In this document: positions 9,858-18,664 of the stretch, in pieces | How the letters are laid out: every line of letters starts with the position of its first letter | How positions within the stretch are numbered: the stretch's first letter is position 1 | Source: Candidatus Delongbacteria bacterium | Lineage (GTDB): Bacteria; CAIWAD01 | Reading direction: 5' to 3' | NCBI GenBank assembly: GCA_020634015.1 | Contig: JACKCN010000002.1 | Coordinates: 434,001 to 498,000 of the forward strand | DNA: 64,000 bases | Notes under the pieces: generated by a model | Told to the model about the DNA's origin: nothing | The model's input: the letters and a program-made list of their open reading frames with translations, nothing else | The model's database searches: none | Translations under genes and position numbers: made by a program

Positions 9858-11186
9858 ATGGTCAGCCTGACCGTCCTGCTGGCGCTGCTGGGCGTGATGT
9901 TCGGCCTGGGCCGGCTGGGCCCCGGCGCCGCCGATGCGGTGATCCATCACTCCACAGTGGCCTTCGGCTTCATGATCCTTGCGGGCTTCGTGTTCGGGGA
10001 CTGGGCGCGACGCGTCAAGTTGCCCTCGATCACCGGATACATTCTGGCGGGACTGTTCTGCGGGCCGGATCTGCTGGGCCTGCTGTCCCCGGAAGTCGTG
10101 CAGCACCTGAGTCTGTTCGATACGTTGGCGCTCTTCCTGATCTCACTGGCCGCCGGTGGCGAGTTGGACCGCGCTGCGATCAAGCGTCAGTTTCCTCTGC
10201 TGAGTGCCAGCACGCTGGCGCAGGTCTTCGTCGGACTGTTGCTGGTGACACCCGTGTTCTGGGCGATCTCGGGCTGGATTCCCTTCTTCGACGGTCTGGA
10301 TGGTCCGGCGCGCTGGGCGTTGGCGTTGCTGATCGCCACCATCTCAGTGGCCAAGTCGCCCATGGAGACCATTGCAGTGATCATCGAGACGGGTGCCCGC
10401 GGACCGGTGCGCGATTTCATCCTCGGGGTGACGATCCTGATGGATGTGGCCGTGATCCTGGCTTTCACCATGGTGGCCGCACTCTGTGTGCCGCTGATTA
10501 CGGGGGAGGCGGCCAGCCAGAATCCGCTGACCGAAATGATTCACATCCTGTACAGCATCCTGGCTGGCATCGGGGTGGGCGCCGGATTCATCGTCTACAT
10601 GAATCGCATTGGTCGCCAGCTGCCTCTGGCCATTCTTGCCGTGGCGATCCTGATGGTGAACCTTTGCGCCAGTTTCCATCTGGAACCCTTGTTGGTGGCG
10701 ATCGCTGCGGGCTATGTGATCGCCAACCATTCCAGTCATGGGCGTGATTTCATCCATCACCTCGAGGAGGTGTCGTTGCCCGTGTTTCTGGTGTTTTTCG
10801 GCATCGCGGGTGCGTCGGTACGGCTCAATGGCCTGGGCCGGGTCTGGCCCTTCGCCCTTCTGTTCGTGTTGCTGCGCATTCTGGCCAAGTGGGGCAGCAC
10901 CCAGCTTGCGGTGAAGTTGACGGGAGCGCCCCGACCGATCGCACAACACGGCTGGAAAGGCTTCATCGGTCAGGCCGGGCTGACCCTCGGACTGGCCGGG
11001 ATGGTCGCCAGCTTGCTGCCCGGAGTGGGCGCACAGGTGCGCGAGATGTTTCTGGCCGCCGTGCTGGCCAATCTGCTGATCGGGCCGATCCTGCTCAAGC
11101 AGGGGCTTGGGGCGGCCGGGGAAGTGCCTGTGGTATCCCCGTCCGCATCGCAGTCCCGGAAGGCAAGTCCTCAGGGCGAGCGCTGA
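9858..11186 (+). CDS. Cation:proton antiporter, CPA family (tandem copy 2)
   Basis: A 442-residue paralogue of the preceding gene. Many segments are identical, including GYILAGLFCGPDLLGLLSP, IIETGARGPVRDFILGVT and the HGWKGFIGQAGLTLGLA-like stretch near the C-terminus. One consistent difference sits in the central motif: SPMET here against SPIGT in copy 1, so copy 2 has an extra acidic residue near the proposed ion site. The ATG at 9858 follows a strong AGGAG; the in-frame region before it is not conserved with copy 1. The pair arose by tandem duplication and has since diverged. Confidence 0.8.
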   Translation: MVSLTVLLALLGVMFGLGRLGPGAADAVIHHSTVAFGFMILAGFVFGDWARRVKLPSITGYILAGLFCGPDLLGLLSPEVVQHLSLFDTLALFLISLAAGGELDRAAIKRQFPLLSASTLAQVFVGLLLVTPVFWAISGWIPFFDGLDGPARWALALLIATISVAKSPMETIAVIIETGARGPVRDFILGVTILMDVAVILAFTMVAALCVPLITGEAASQNPLTEMIHILYSILAGIGVGAGFIVYMNRIGRQLPLAILAVAILMVNLCASFHLEPLLVAIAAGYVIANHSSHGRDFIHHLEEVSLPVFLVFFGIAGASVRLNGLGRVWPFALLFVLLRILAKWGSTQLAVKLTGAPRPIAQHGWKGFIGQAGLTLGLAGMVASLLPGVGAQVREMFLAAVLANLLIGPILLKQGLGAAGEVPVVSPSASQSRKASPQGER

Positions 11187-11505
11187 TCAAAGGCACAGCC
11201 GCGAGGTGCCCCCTCAAGCCTCCAGGGGGCCCCGCATGCACATGGGGGAAACCCTCCGGGTCCGATCCGCCCTGCCACCGCGAAACCAGCTCCTGATTTC
11301 CACAAGGCCGCCCTGCAGAAGAGCCTGCCAGCTGTAGTGTCGGGGCGTGTGCCCGGGATCCATGCGGCTCCAGCTGCAACAATGCCCCCAGGGCTTCGGC
11401 ACTCGTGAATCGCCCCTGTGTGTGTCCCCGATTCTCCGAAGACCCAAACAGAACGCCCCGCCAGCAGTGCTGACGGGGCGTGCATTGATTGGCTCGGGGA
11501 AGGTG
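11187..11505. other. Intergenic region between convergent genes
   Basis: This 319-base stretch between the antiporter and the secreted-protein gene holds no supportable gene. Its only clear element is the minus-strand terminator near its right end. Confidence 0.5.
11453..11481 (-). terminator. Rho-independent terminator of the secreted-protein gene
   Basis: Eight-base arms ACGCCCCG and CGGGGCGT enclose a 13-base loop that itself can pair (CAGCA/TGCTG). On the minus strand the stem is followed by TCTGTTTGGG. It lies 25 bases beyond the stop of the minus-strand gene. Confidence 0.75.
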
Positions 11506-14500
11506 TTACTTCAGCAGCATCATCTTGTGGCTGTCTTCGAAGTCGCCGGCCTTCATGCTGAGGATGTAGACACCGCTGGAGACCTGCAGCCCCTGGGCAT
11601 TGGTGCCGTCCCACTGGAAGCTGTGACGACCCCAGCGCAGTTCGCTGCCGGAGGACAGGGTGGTCACGAGCTGACCCTGAAGGTTGTAGATCTTCAGATC
11701 CACGATGCTGTCTTCGGGCAGCACCACATCGAAACTGGTGCTGGGGTTGAAGGGGTTCGGATAGTTCTCGCCCAGCGCGAAGTCGGTCGGCTGCTCGAGG
11801 GACTTGATGTGAACCGTGAGGTCGTAGAAGTTGCTGGTGCCGTCCAGGTCCACGGATTCCAGCTTGTAGCAATAGAGGCCGCCGGCTTCCACCTGCTCAT
11901 CCACGAACCTGTATTGGGTGGTGCCATTGTAGGTATCACGTCCCAACAGGGTGTTCACGGTGTTCCAGTCGCCCAGGGCCACGAAACGGGAGGCGGGCGG
12001 AACGACTCCGAGGGCCTCACTGGGGGCGCGCCAAACGCGGAAGCCCAGATTGTTCTCCTCGCTGTCGGTGCGCCAGTGGAGGCGGTTGCTGCCGAAATCG
12101 GGCGTGCCTTCGAAGAGGCTGATTTCCACGGGCAGCGTGTAGTCGTTGGTGCCGGAAGGCTGCGGGAAGACGCCGCTGTCGCCGACCACATTGTCGTTGG
12201 TGTTCTGGACGAGGACCCGGCTGGCGCTGGTGATTTCCATGCCCAGGGTCTGGTTGACGGAGGCGGCCGCACTCAGGTCCACCGTGAGCCAGAGCACCGT
12301 GGGACCGTTGACGCCGGTGTTGGTGACATCCACGGTCAGTGCGGAGAAGGTGGGATTGACCGTGCCGCTGACCGTCTTGAGCAGGGTTTCGGTGCCCGAG
12401 CCGTTCCAGGTGCCGTTACCGTCGTCCGCCCAGAGCTTGAAGTTGGAAATGTGCGTGTTGGTGGCGTTGGAGGTCCCCGTCTTGCTGAAGCCGATTTCCG
12501 TGACCCGGATCGTGGCACCCACCATTTCGGAGGTCAGGTCCAGCCGCGTGATCAGGTTGGACGTGGAATTGGGCAGCATGTTGGAACCCACATCGGTGCC
12601 CAGGACGGTCAGAGTGGGATTGACCAGGGTCACCAGCGGGGCGGTGTAGATCGGATAGCCGTCCACAGGGTTGCCCTGGGCGTCGGTACCGCTGACCCAC
12701 CACAGCATGTAGTCATAGGCTGCGCCGTTGTCGAGGGTGGTGCTCGAGACGAACTTGTCGACGGTGCCGGTACCGGAAATCACCGCGGCGCTGTCGCGGA
12801 TGGCCAAGTCATAGGCGGCCGTCGTGCTGTCGTTGTCGAAGCCCCAGACGATGTGCAGGCTTTCGTTGTTCTCATCGATGTCGGCCAGCAGGAAGATGCC
12901 GGGATTTCCCACCTGCGCGTTGATGTGAGTCAGCCTGGCAGGGAAGGGGCCGGAAACGGTGGGGGCGTTGACCGCGATGGTGACCGTGTCGGTGATGTTG
13001 GCCACGTTCTCGGCCAGGGTGCTGGTCGCGTTGATCGTGTAGGTATTCGAGGATCCCGTCAGCTTGATGCCGATGCTGGTGAGGTCCGCGATGCCACTGA
13101 CGAAGTCGGTGTTGAGATCGAGGATCGCGTCACCGCGGCCACCCACATTGATGGTCACGCCCGCGCTGGGAGTGGCGACCACGGTCAGCGGAGTGACACT
13201 GGCGTCGAAGGAGGTGGCCGTGTTGCCCCAGGAATCCTGAACGGTCACGGTGTTGGTGCCCGTCCAGTTCGCGTTGCTTTCCTGGCCGGAGTCCGTGATT
13301 GAGAAGACCAGGTTGTCGGCTGTGCCGTGCGCCACGCTGACCGCGGCGGAGGCGACAGGTGACAGATTCGGGCTGCCCGAGTTGTCGCCGGCACTGAGGG
13401 TCGGGGTTTCGCTGGAATTGACGAACACCACCGGTACGTTGACACTGACTCCGTCGGTGAAGCTGATGCTCACGTTGTTCCACGAGCCGGATTCGACACC
13501 ATTGATGGTGGGGTTGTCGCCCAGGGGACTGGCGCTGGCCGTGCTGCTGAAGTCCAGGTCACGGGCACCGTCTTCCGTGGCCACGACATAGTTCGCACTG
13601 TCGGTGATGTAGAACACGGCGTTGAAACTGGATCCGGCGGTCTGCGCACTGGCGGTTCCCGTGATGCCCGTTCCGTCCACGAAGGATTGGCCGGGCAGCT
13701 GCACCAGAATCTGGGAGGCGGCACCGGCGGCGATGGTCACGGCCAGTGTGTCGGCAACCAGCCCGGCCGTACCGGCCCGCAGACTGTGCGCGCCCGTCGC
13801 ATCCGATTCGTAGTAGAAGGTCTGGCTGGACGCGGCCGAGATGTCAATGGTCGCATTGTTGATGCCGATGGACCCACCGCCCTGTGTGGCGCGGAAGGTG
13901 ATGTCGCCCGTGCCGCTCACGCGTGACAATGAGACCGTGTGAGTGGCGACTTCCAGGTTGCCGTAGGCATCATGGATCGAGACCGTGATCTGGTCTTCGT
14001 CCTCGTTCACCGGCTCGCTTGTGTCACCGGAGAACACCAGGCGCTGCTTGGCCTGGAAGCTGCCCACGGAGGCGCTGTAGGCCGCGATGCCCTGGTCGTC
14101 GGTGGCCACCAGGCGATAGTAGGCATACTGGGTGCCCAGTGTGTAACTGCCGGTGTAATCCGTGTCGCCCGTGTTGGAGTCGGTGCTGCCCACGGAGACG
14201 AAGGTGACATCGTCATTGGATCCCTGCAGGCGCAGGCTGGCCAGCGAGGCATCGGTGGCTCCGGCATCGGCGGTACCCGTCCAGTTCACGGTGCCACCAC
14301 TCAGGTCGGTGGTGATGGCGGGCGTGGTGAGGACCGGATCGGCCGGCGGAATCTCTTCCTTGGTGGTGGCAATGTTGTGCCCGTTGGCCACTTCATTGCC
14401 ACTGGCGTCTTCCAGCTGATTGACGCTGTTGGCCTGATTGTAGGTCACCGTTCCCTGCCAGTCGCGGTCCGGAAGATTGCCGTCCAGGGCGACCATCCAG

Positions 14501-15216
14501 GTGTTGCCGCTGACCAGTGTCATGTCCGTGCCGAAGATCGTGGCGCCGATGCCATCGCCCGTCAGTTCGAAGGCCGCGCCGCAATCCCCGCCCACTTCCG
14601 TCACGGTTTCGTCAAACACGACCTGTAGCGAGTCGAGGGCGGTGGCGTAGGTATTGGCGGCCACCATGGTGGGGGGGGTGGTGTCGATGACCGGAATGCC
14701 ATAGCCGAAGCCGGTTCCGGAACCGGGGTTCACATTCAGCAGGGTCGTGGCTCCACCGGCGGCCACCATGGTTTCAGCGGTATTGATGTAGTTGCCGAAG
14801 CCGGAGGCCTTGCCGTCCATGAAGACGGTGAAGGAGTTCTGACCCGCGGTCCAGATGGGCGCCGTGATGGCGAAGCTCAGCTTCTTGTTGGTCTCGCTGA
14901 AGCTGACGGAGGAGATGTCGGCATTGTTGTACTCGGTCGCACCACCCCCATCGGCTCCGCCCAGTGTCGGCGGATTCGTGCCGTTCGGCACAATGTAGAA
15001 GCTGTTGACGGGCGTGGTGGTGTTCCACGCTCCGGACGCGATTCGGCAGACCACCGTGATGGTTTCACTTGCGTCGATGCTCTGATCCGTTCGTCCGCCA
15101 GACCCATAGACATAAAGACTGTCGATGGTGTAGGTGGTGGCTTGAACCGTTCGGGGAAGCAGGAAACCCGCACACAGCAGGAACATCCCCACAAACAGAC
15201 TTGCCAGGCGTTTCAT
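11506..15216 (-). CDS. Large secreted multidomain protein with C-terminal FlgD-like/sorting domain
   Basis: A 1236-residue exported protein. Residues 1-~26 are a signal peptide (MKRLASLFVGMFLLCAGF, then RTVQA). The body is Ser/Thr/Gly/Asp-rich and beta-stranded, with several Ig- or filamin-like repeats such as LVFSGDTSEPVNEDEDQITV and LVFSITDSGQESNANWTGTN. Near the end is an FN3-like unit (LHWRTDSEENNLGFRVWR). The last ~90 residues carry the ENYPNPFNPSTSF motif and the VYILSMKAGDF pattern of type IX-like sorting/FlgD-like domains. The chosen ATG follows GGAGGG; an in-frame ATG 11 codons upstream at 15249 also has a strong GGAGGGAGGGAG. It has its own terminator and is monocistronic. The ligand or function is unknown; a surface or matrix protein is likely. 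Confidence 0.85.
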   Translation of the reverse strand: MKRLASLFVGMFLLCAGFLLPRTVQATTYTIDSLYVYGSGGRTDQSIDASETITVVCRIASGAWNTTTPVNSFYIVPNGTNPPTLGGADGGGATEYNNADISSVSFSETNKKLSFAITAPIWTAGQNSFTVFMDGKASGFGNYINTAETMVAAGGATTLLNVNPGSGTGFGYGIPVIDTTPPTMVAANTYATALDSLQVVFDETVTEVGGDCGAAFELTGDGIGATIFGTDMTLVSGNTWMVALDGNLPDRDWQGTVTYNQANSVNQLEDASGNEVANGHNIATTKEEIPPADPVLTTPAITTDLSGGTVNWTGTADAGATDASLASLRLQGSNDDVTFVSVGSTDSNTGDTDYTGSYTLGTQYAYYRLVATDDQGIAAYSASVGSFQAKQRLVFSGDTSEPVNEDEDQITVSIHDAYGNLEVATHTVSLSRVSGTGDITFRATQGGGSIGINNATIDISAASSQTFYYESDATGAHSLRAGTAGLVADTLAVTIAAGAASQILVQLPGQSFVDGTGITGTASAQTAGSSFNAVFYITDSANYVVATEDGARDLDFSSTASASPLGDNPTINGVESGSWNNVSISFTDGVSVNVPVVFVNSSETPTLSAGDNSGSPNLSPVASAAVSVAHGTADNLVFSITDSGQESNANWTGTNTVTVQDSWGNTATSFDASVTPLTVVATPSAGVTINVGGRGDAILDLNTDFVSGIADLTSIGIKLTGSSNTYTINATSTLAENVANITDTVTIAVNAPTVSGPFPARLTHINAQVGNPGIFLLADIDENNESLHIVWGFDNDSTTAAYDLAIRDSAAVISGTGTVDKFVSSTTLDNGAAYDYMLWWVSGTDAQGNPVDGYPIYTAPLVTLVNPTLTVLGTDVGSNMLPNSTSNLITRLDLTSEMVGATIRVTEIGFSKTGTSNATNTHISNFKLWADDGNGTWNGSGTETLLKTVSGTVNPTFSALTVDVTNTGVNGPTVLWLTVDLSAAASVNQTLGMEITSASRVLVQNTNDNVVGDSGVFPQPSGTNDYTLPVEISLFEGTPDFGSNRLHWRTDSEENNLGFRVWRAPSEALGVVPPASRFVALGDWNTVNTLLGRDTYNGTTQYRFVDEQVEAGGLYCYKLESVDLDGTSNFYDLTVHIKSLEQPTDFALGENYPNPFNPSTSFDVVLPEDSIVDLKIYNLQGQLVTTLSSGSELRWGRHSFQWDGTNAQGLQVSSGVYILSMKAGDFEDSHKMMLLK

Positions 15217-15311
15217 CGGCCCTCCGGTGGTCGCTGTGATCCGCAACATTCGACTCCCTCCCTCCAGCCCGGATCCGGACTGGTTCGTTTTTCCGGCACG
15301 ATACCTACGGT

Positions 15312-15335
15312 CGGTTCCGACTGTCATCGGAACCG
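15312..15335. promoter_or_regulatory. Inverted repeat in the 5' region of the secreted-protein gene
   Basis: Perfect 9-base arms CGGTTCCGA and TCGGAACCG are separated by 6 bases, about 63 bases upstream of the 15249 ATG. It could be an operator or a leader hairpin; nothing decides which. Confidence 0.4.
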
Positions 15336-15652
15336 GATCTTCAAGATGGTGCCCGGTCCGCTGGACCCTGGGGGGATGGTCGGTATGAACACTGCCGCGC
15401 AATTTAGGTAAGGTCAGGGGTTTGTGGAACCGCAACAATCACAATTTCATGTGTTTGGCCCCACCTTCTCCCGAACTTCATCGATTCCTGGTCGGTCAAG
15501 CGGGTACGCGCCCACTTCCCGCTGCAAACCCACGCTTGGGTGCTTTAGGGAGTTACGCCAATTCCCTTCACTATCGGCAGCTGCTTGATTCATCTTTATG
15601 CACTCTTTGCGACCCGGGGACCGGAAAGAACCGCACTGTCTGGAGCTTGCTC

Positions 15653-15682
15653 TTGACTCCGGCTTGAACCCGGCGGTATATT
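15653..15682 (+). promoter_or_regulatory. Promoter of the yceD-rpmF-plsX-fab operon
   Basis: TTGACT (15653-15658) and TATATT (15677-15682) are 18 bases apart. The -10 box ends only 8 bases before the ATG at 15691, so transcription would begin at or within one or two bases of the start codon. Confidence 0.55.
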
Positions 15683-15690
15683 CCCCGGCT

Positions 15691-16191
15691 ATGAAACTCC
15701 TGCTGAAAAACCTGCGAAACGGGCAGGTCCGCTTTGAGGACCATCAGAATCCTGCTTTGCTGGACCTGGATCAAGCGGAGTTCAGCGATGCGGTGGACAG
15801 CATTCTCGAGGTGAAGCGCGGCGAACGCTGGCTTCGATTCGAGCTGTCAGTGGCCACCGTGGCCCGCACGATCTGCGACCGCTGCGCCGTTCCCGTGCAG
15901 CGGCGCCTGCAGACCGACTTCGTGCTGCTGGCCCATGAGGGCGAGCAGTTGCCCGGCGGAACCGATCCCGATGAGGTCCATCTGATCCGGCCCGAGGATG
16001 ACATCCTTGACCTGTCTCTGGATCTCCGCGATGAAATCATGATTGCCCGTGAAAGTCCCTGCCTCTGCAAGGAAGAGTGTCGGGGGCTTTGTGCGGGTTG
16101 CGGCCGCGACCTGAATACCGAAGAGTGCGCCTGTTCGAATGACGGACCGGCCAATTCTCCTTTTCAGGCATTGGCGAATCGAAAGATCTGA
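15691..16191 (+). CDS. yceD: YceD/DUF177 family protein (large-subunit rRNA accumulation protein)
   Basis: A 166-residue cytoplasmic protein of the DUF177 family, which affects 23S rRNA accumulation and sits next to rpmF in most bacteria. The family pattern is present: a first CxxC (CDRC, near residue 70) in the RTICDRCAVPV stretch, and a C-terminal Cys cluster (CLCKEECRGLCAGCG) likely to bind zinc. The ATG at 15691 lacks a Shine-Dalgarno sequence and lies directly downstream of a promoter, suggesting a leaderless message. First gene of the ribosome and fatty-acid operon; rpmF follows after 36 bases. Confidence 0.88.
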   Translation: MKLLLKNLRNGQVRFEDHQNPALLDLDQAEFSDAVDSILEVKRGERWLRFELSVATVARTICDRCAVPVQRRLQTDFVLLAHEGEQLPGGTDPDEVHLIRPEDDILDLSLDLRDEIMIARESPCLCKEECRGLCAGCGRDLNTEECACSNDGPANSPFQALANRKI

Positions 16192-16227
16192 AACACTCAA
16201 CGCTTCCAGCATGCAGGAGACGGGCAG

Positions 16228-16404
16228 ATGCCGGTACCCAAGAAAAAGACATCGAAATCCAGCCGGGACCAGCGTCGTTCCCATCACGCTCTGGTGCCTT
16301 CGGGCTGGTCCACCTGTCCCAACTGCGGGCAGGCTCGTCGCAGCCATCATGTCTGTGCCAACTGCGGTCACTACAAGGGCCGTCAGGTCATCGCCGTCAA
16401 GTAG
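16228..16404 (+). CDS. rpmF: 50S ribosomal protein L32
   Basis: A 58-residue protein beginning MPVPKKKTSKSSRDQRRSHH, the standard L32 N-terminus. It has a zinc ribbon of two CxxC pairs (CPNCG and CANCG), so this is the zinc-containing form rather than the Cys-less paralogue. The position between yceD and plsX is the conserved one across bacteria. The ATG follows GGAGACGGGC. Confidence 0.97.
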   Translation: MPVPKKKTSKSSRDQRRSHHALVPSGWSTCPNCGQARRSHHVCANCGHYKGRQVIAVK

Positions 16405-16475
16405 ACGACGACGTCCGGGAATTCTCCCGGTGAACGGGCGGATCATACCGCCGACTTGAAACCCTTGCCGGCGCT

Positions 16476-16495
16476 CCGGACCCGCATGGGTCCGG
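16476..16495. other. Hairpin between rpmF and plsX
   Basis: Perfect 8-base arms CCGGACCC and GGGTCCGG flank a GCAT tetraloop. No T-run follows, so it is unlikely to be a full terminator; it may protect the rpmF 3' end or tune expression of plsX. Confidence 0.4.
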
Positions 16496-16552
16496 TTCCA
16501 GTTGTCCGGGCCGGGCTGTCCGGATCCGCCCCCGCTGTGGAAGGCCAACGCA

Positions 16553-17587
16553 ATGCGTCTTGCCCTTGATGCAATGGGTGGGGACCACGCTCCAGGCGTG
16601 GTGCTGGAAGCGGTCCGCCTGGCGGTGGTCCGCTGGCCCGAGCTGTCCATCAAATTGGTCGGTCTTCCCGACCAGCTGCCGGATCTGAACCTGCCCCAGG
16701 TGGAGCGGGTTGCCTGCGGGTCCGTGATCACCATGGATGATTCCCCGCTTGCCGCGCTGCGCCAGAAACGCGACAGCTCGATCGCGGTGGCTCTGGATCT
16801 GCACCGTCAGGGGGTCGTGGATGCCGTGGTCTCCGCCGGCTCCACGGGCGCCCAGGTGGCCGCGTCGATGAAACATCTGGGGCGCATCGACAATCTGCGC
16901 CGCCCGGCGATCATCAGTGTGCTGCCCACCAGCGGCGGACCACTTGTGCTGCTGGATGTGGGCGCCAGCAGTGACGCGGGCGCAGCCGACCTCCTGCAGT
17001 ATGCCTGGATGGGGCACTGCTACGCCAACACGGTTCATGGAATCAAACAGCCCAAGGTGGGCCTGCTCTCCATTGGCGAAGAGCCGGGCAAGGGCAACCG
17101 CGTGGTCGTGGAGGCCCATGCCCTGCTGAGGAGCAGCGGGCTGAACTTCATCGGCAATCTCGAAGGTCGTGACATCCTTGCGGGCAAAGCCGATGTGCTG
17201 GTCTGCGATGGCTTCACCGGCAACGTGGTGCTCAAGTTCGCCGAGTCGATCCTGCCCTTGCTCAAGTCCCGCCTCGGAGGGCATATTCGTGGCCATTGGC
17301 TGCGACTGGCGGGAGCCCTGCTGCTGCGTCCCGCGATCCACGAGCTGAAACAGGAATTCAATTACGAAGAATATGGCGGCGCTCCCCTCGTGGGCGTCAA
17401 TGGAACCAGCATCATCTGCCATGGCAGCTCCTCGGCGGCCGCACTCGTCAGCGCCATCGGTGTGGCACGCAGCATGGTGGATGGCGACCTCAATGCGCGC
17501 ATTCGGGCCGAACTGGAACGCACCGTGGCCGCCCTGGCCGCGGACACCGCCCGGAACGGCACCCCGGGTGACACACCCGCGGCCTGA
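16553..17587 (+). CDS. plsX: Phosphate acyltransferase PlsX
   Basis: A 344-residue peripheral membrane enzyme that converts acyl-ACP to acyl-phosphate for phospholipid synthesis (PlsX/PlsY pathway). The N-terminus MRLALDAMGGDHAPG is diagnostic. The conserved VSAGSTGA segment lies near residue 100 and the GNxEGRDI-type motif (FIGNLEGRDILAGKADVLVCDG) near residue 200, followed by FTGNVVLK. The ATG at 16553 is chosen because the family begins exactly there; upstream in-frame codons are not conserved. It lies 62 bases before fabH. Confidence 0.96.
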   Translation: MRLALDAMGGDHAPGVVLEAVRLAVVRWPELSIKLVGLPDQLPDLNLPQVERVACGSVITMDDSPLAALRQKRDSSIAVALDLHRQGVVDAVVSAGSTGAQVAASMKHLGRIDNLRRPAIISVLPTSGGPLVLLDVGASSDAGAADLLQYAWMGHCYANTVHGIKQPKVGLLSIGEEPGKGNRVVVEAHALLRSSGLNFIGNLEGRDILAGKADVLVCDGFTGNVVLKFAESILPLLKSRLGGHIRGHWLRLAGALLLRPAIHELKQEFNYEEYGGAPLVGVNGTSIICHGSSSAAALVSAIGVARSMVDGDLNARIRAELERTVAALAADTARNGTPGDTPAA

Positions 17588-17649
17588 GGCCCGCCCATCC
17601 GGCGATCCGGTATCACGCCCGGAACTCCGGTCCAACATCAGGAACGACA

Positions 17650-18639
17650 ATGATCACCCGCTCTCGCATTCTTGGCACGGGCTTCCAGACCGGCCCCACC
17701 CTGCTCACCAACGATGATCTGGCGAAGAAGGTCGATACCAGCGACGAATGGATCTTCAGCCGCACGGGCATCCGCCAGCGCTACATCGTGAGCCCCGAAG
17801 ATGGCGTGGTCACCTCCGACCTGTGTGCCGATGCGGGGCGCAAGGCGCTGGAAGCCGCCGGGCTGGAGGCCACGGATCTGGACCTGATCCTTGTGGGCAC
17901 CGTGACCGGTGACTGCAAGTTTCCCGCTACGGGCGTGTTCGTCCAGGCCAAACTGGGTGCCTCCAATGCCGCCGCCATGGATCTTTCGGCCGCCTGTTCC
18001 GGATTCGTCTACGGTCTGGAACTGGCCGATGCCATGATCCGCTGCGGAGTCAAGAAGCATGCCCTGGTCATCGGTGGCGAAGTGCTCACGAGCATGATCG
18101 ACTGGAACGACCGCACCACCTGCGTGCTCTTCGGCGATGCCGCCGGGGCCGTGGTGCTGGGGCCGTCCACGAATGACACGGGCGTGCTGGCCACCTACAG
18201 CAAGAGCAATGGCGATCTGGCCGAACTGCTCTGGACACCGGGCTGCGGCTCGCTGCGCCGGCTCAGCCCCGAATCCCTGGAAGCCGGGGATCACACCGTG
18301 AAGATGAACGGCCGCAAGGTCTACACCAATGCGGTGGCCTGCATGGCCGATTCGGTCGAGCAGGTGCTGGCCAGGGCGGGAATGACTCCGGACCAGATCG
18401 ACCTGCTGGTACCACACCAGGCCAACATCCGGATCATCGAAGCCACGTGTGAGCGCTTCGGCTTTCCCCTGGAACGCACCAAAATCAATGTGGACCGTTT
18501 CGGCAACACGAGCGCGGCCTCGATTCCCATCGCGCTGGACGAAGCCATTCGCGAAGGACGGGTCGGCCCGGGTTCCACCTGCCTGATGACGGTCTTCGGT
18601 GGTGGCTTCACCTGGTCCTCGGCCATCGTGCGCCTCTGA
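17650..18639 (+). CDS. fabH: Beta-ketoacyl-ACP synthase III
   Basis: A 329-residue initiating condensing enzyme of type II fatty-acid synthesis, joining acetyl-CoA to malonyl-ACP. The thiolase-fold catalytic triad is visible: Cys at ~116 in LSAACSGFVYG, His in VPHQANIRI near 258 and Asn in RFGNTSAASIP near 288. Length and motif spacing are those of E. coli FabH. It lies in the conserved plsX-fabH-fabD-fabG order, 25 bases before fabD. Confidence 0.97.
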   Translation: MITRSRILGTGFQTGPTLLTNDDLAKKVDTSDEWIFSRTGIRQRYIVSPEDGVVTSDLCADAGRKALEAAGLEATDLDLILVGTVTGDCKFPATGVFVQAKLGASNAAAMDLSAACSGFVYGLELADAMIRCGVKKHALVIGGEVLTSMIDWNDRTTCVLFGDAAGAVVLGPSTNDTGVLATYSKSNGDLAELLWTPGCGSLRRLSPESLEAGDHTVKMNGRKVYTNAVACMADSVEQVLARAGMTPDQIDLLVPHQANIRIIEATCERFGFPLERTKINVDRFGNTSAASIPIALDEAIREGRVGPGSTCLMTVFGGGFTWSSAIVRL

Positions 18640-18664
18640 CACACGCATTCTTGCAGGAGTATCC

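Noticed and set aside
15422..15667. 81-codon plus-strand frame upstream of yceD
   Set aside because: It lies in the divergent promoter region, lacks a ribosome site, and would run through the promoter of the next operon.
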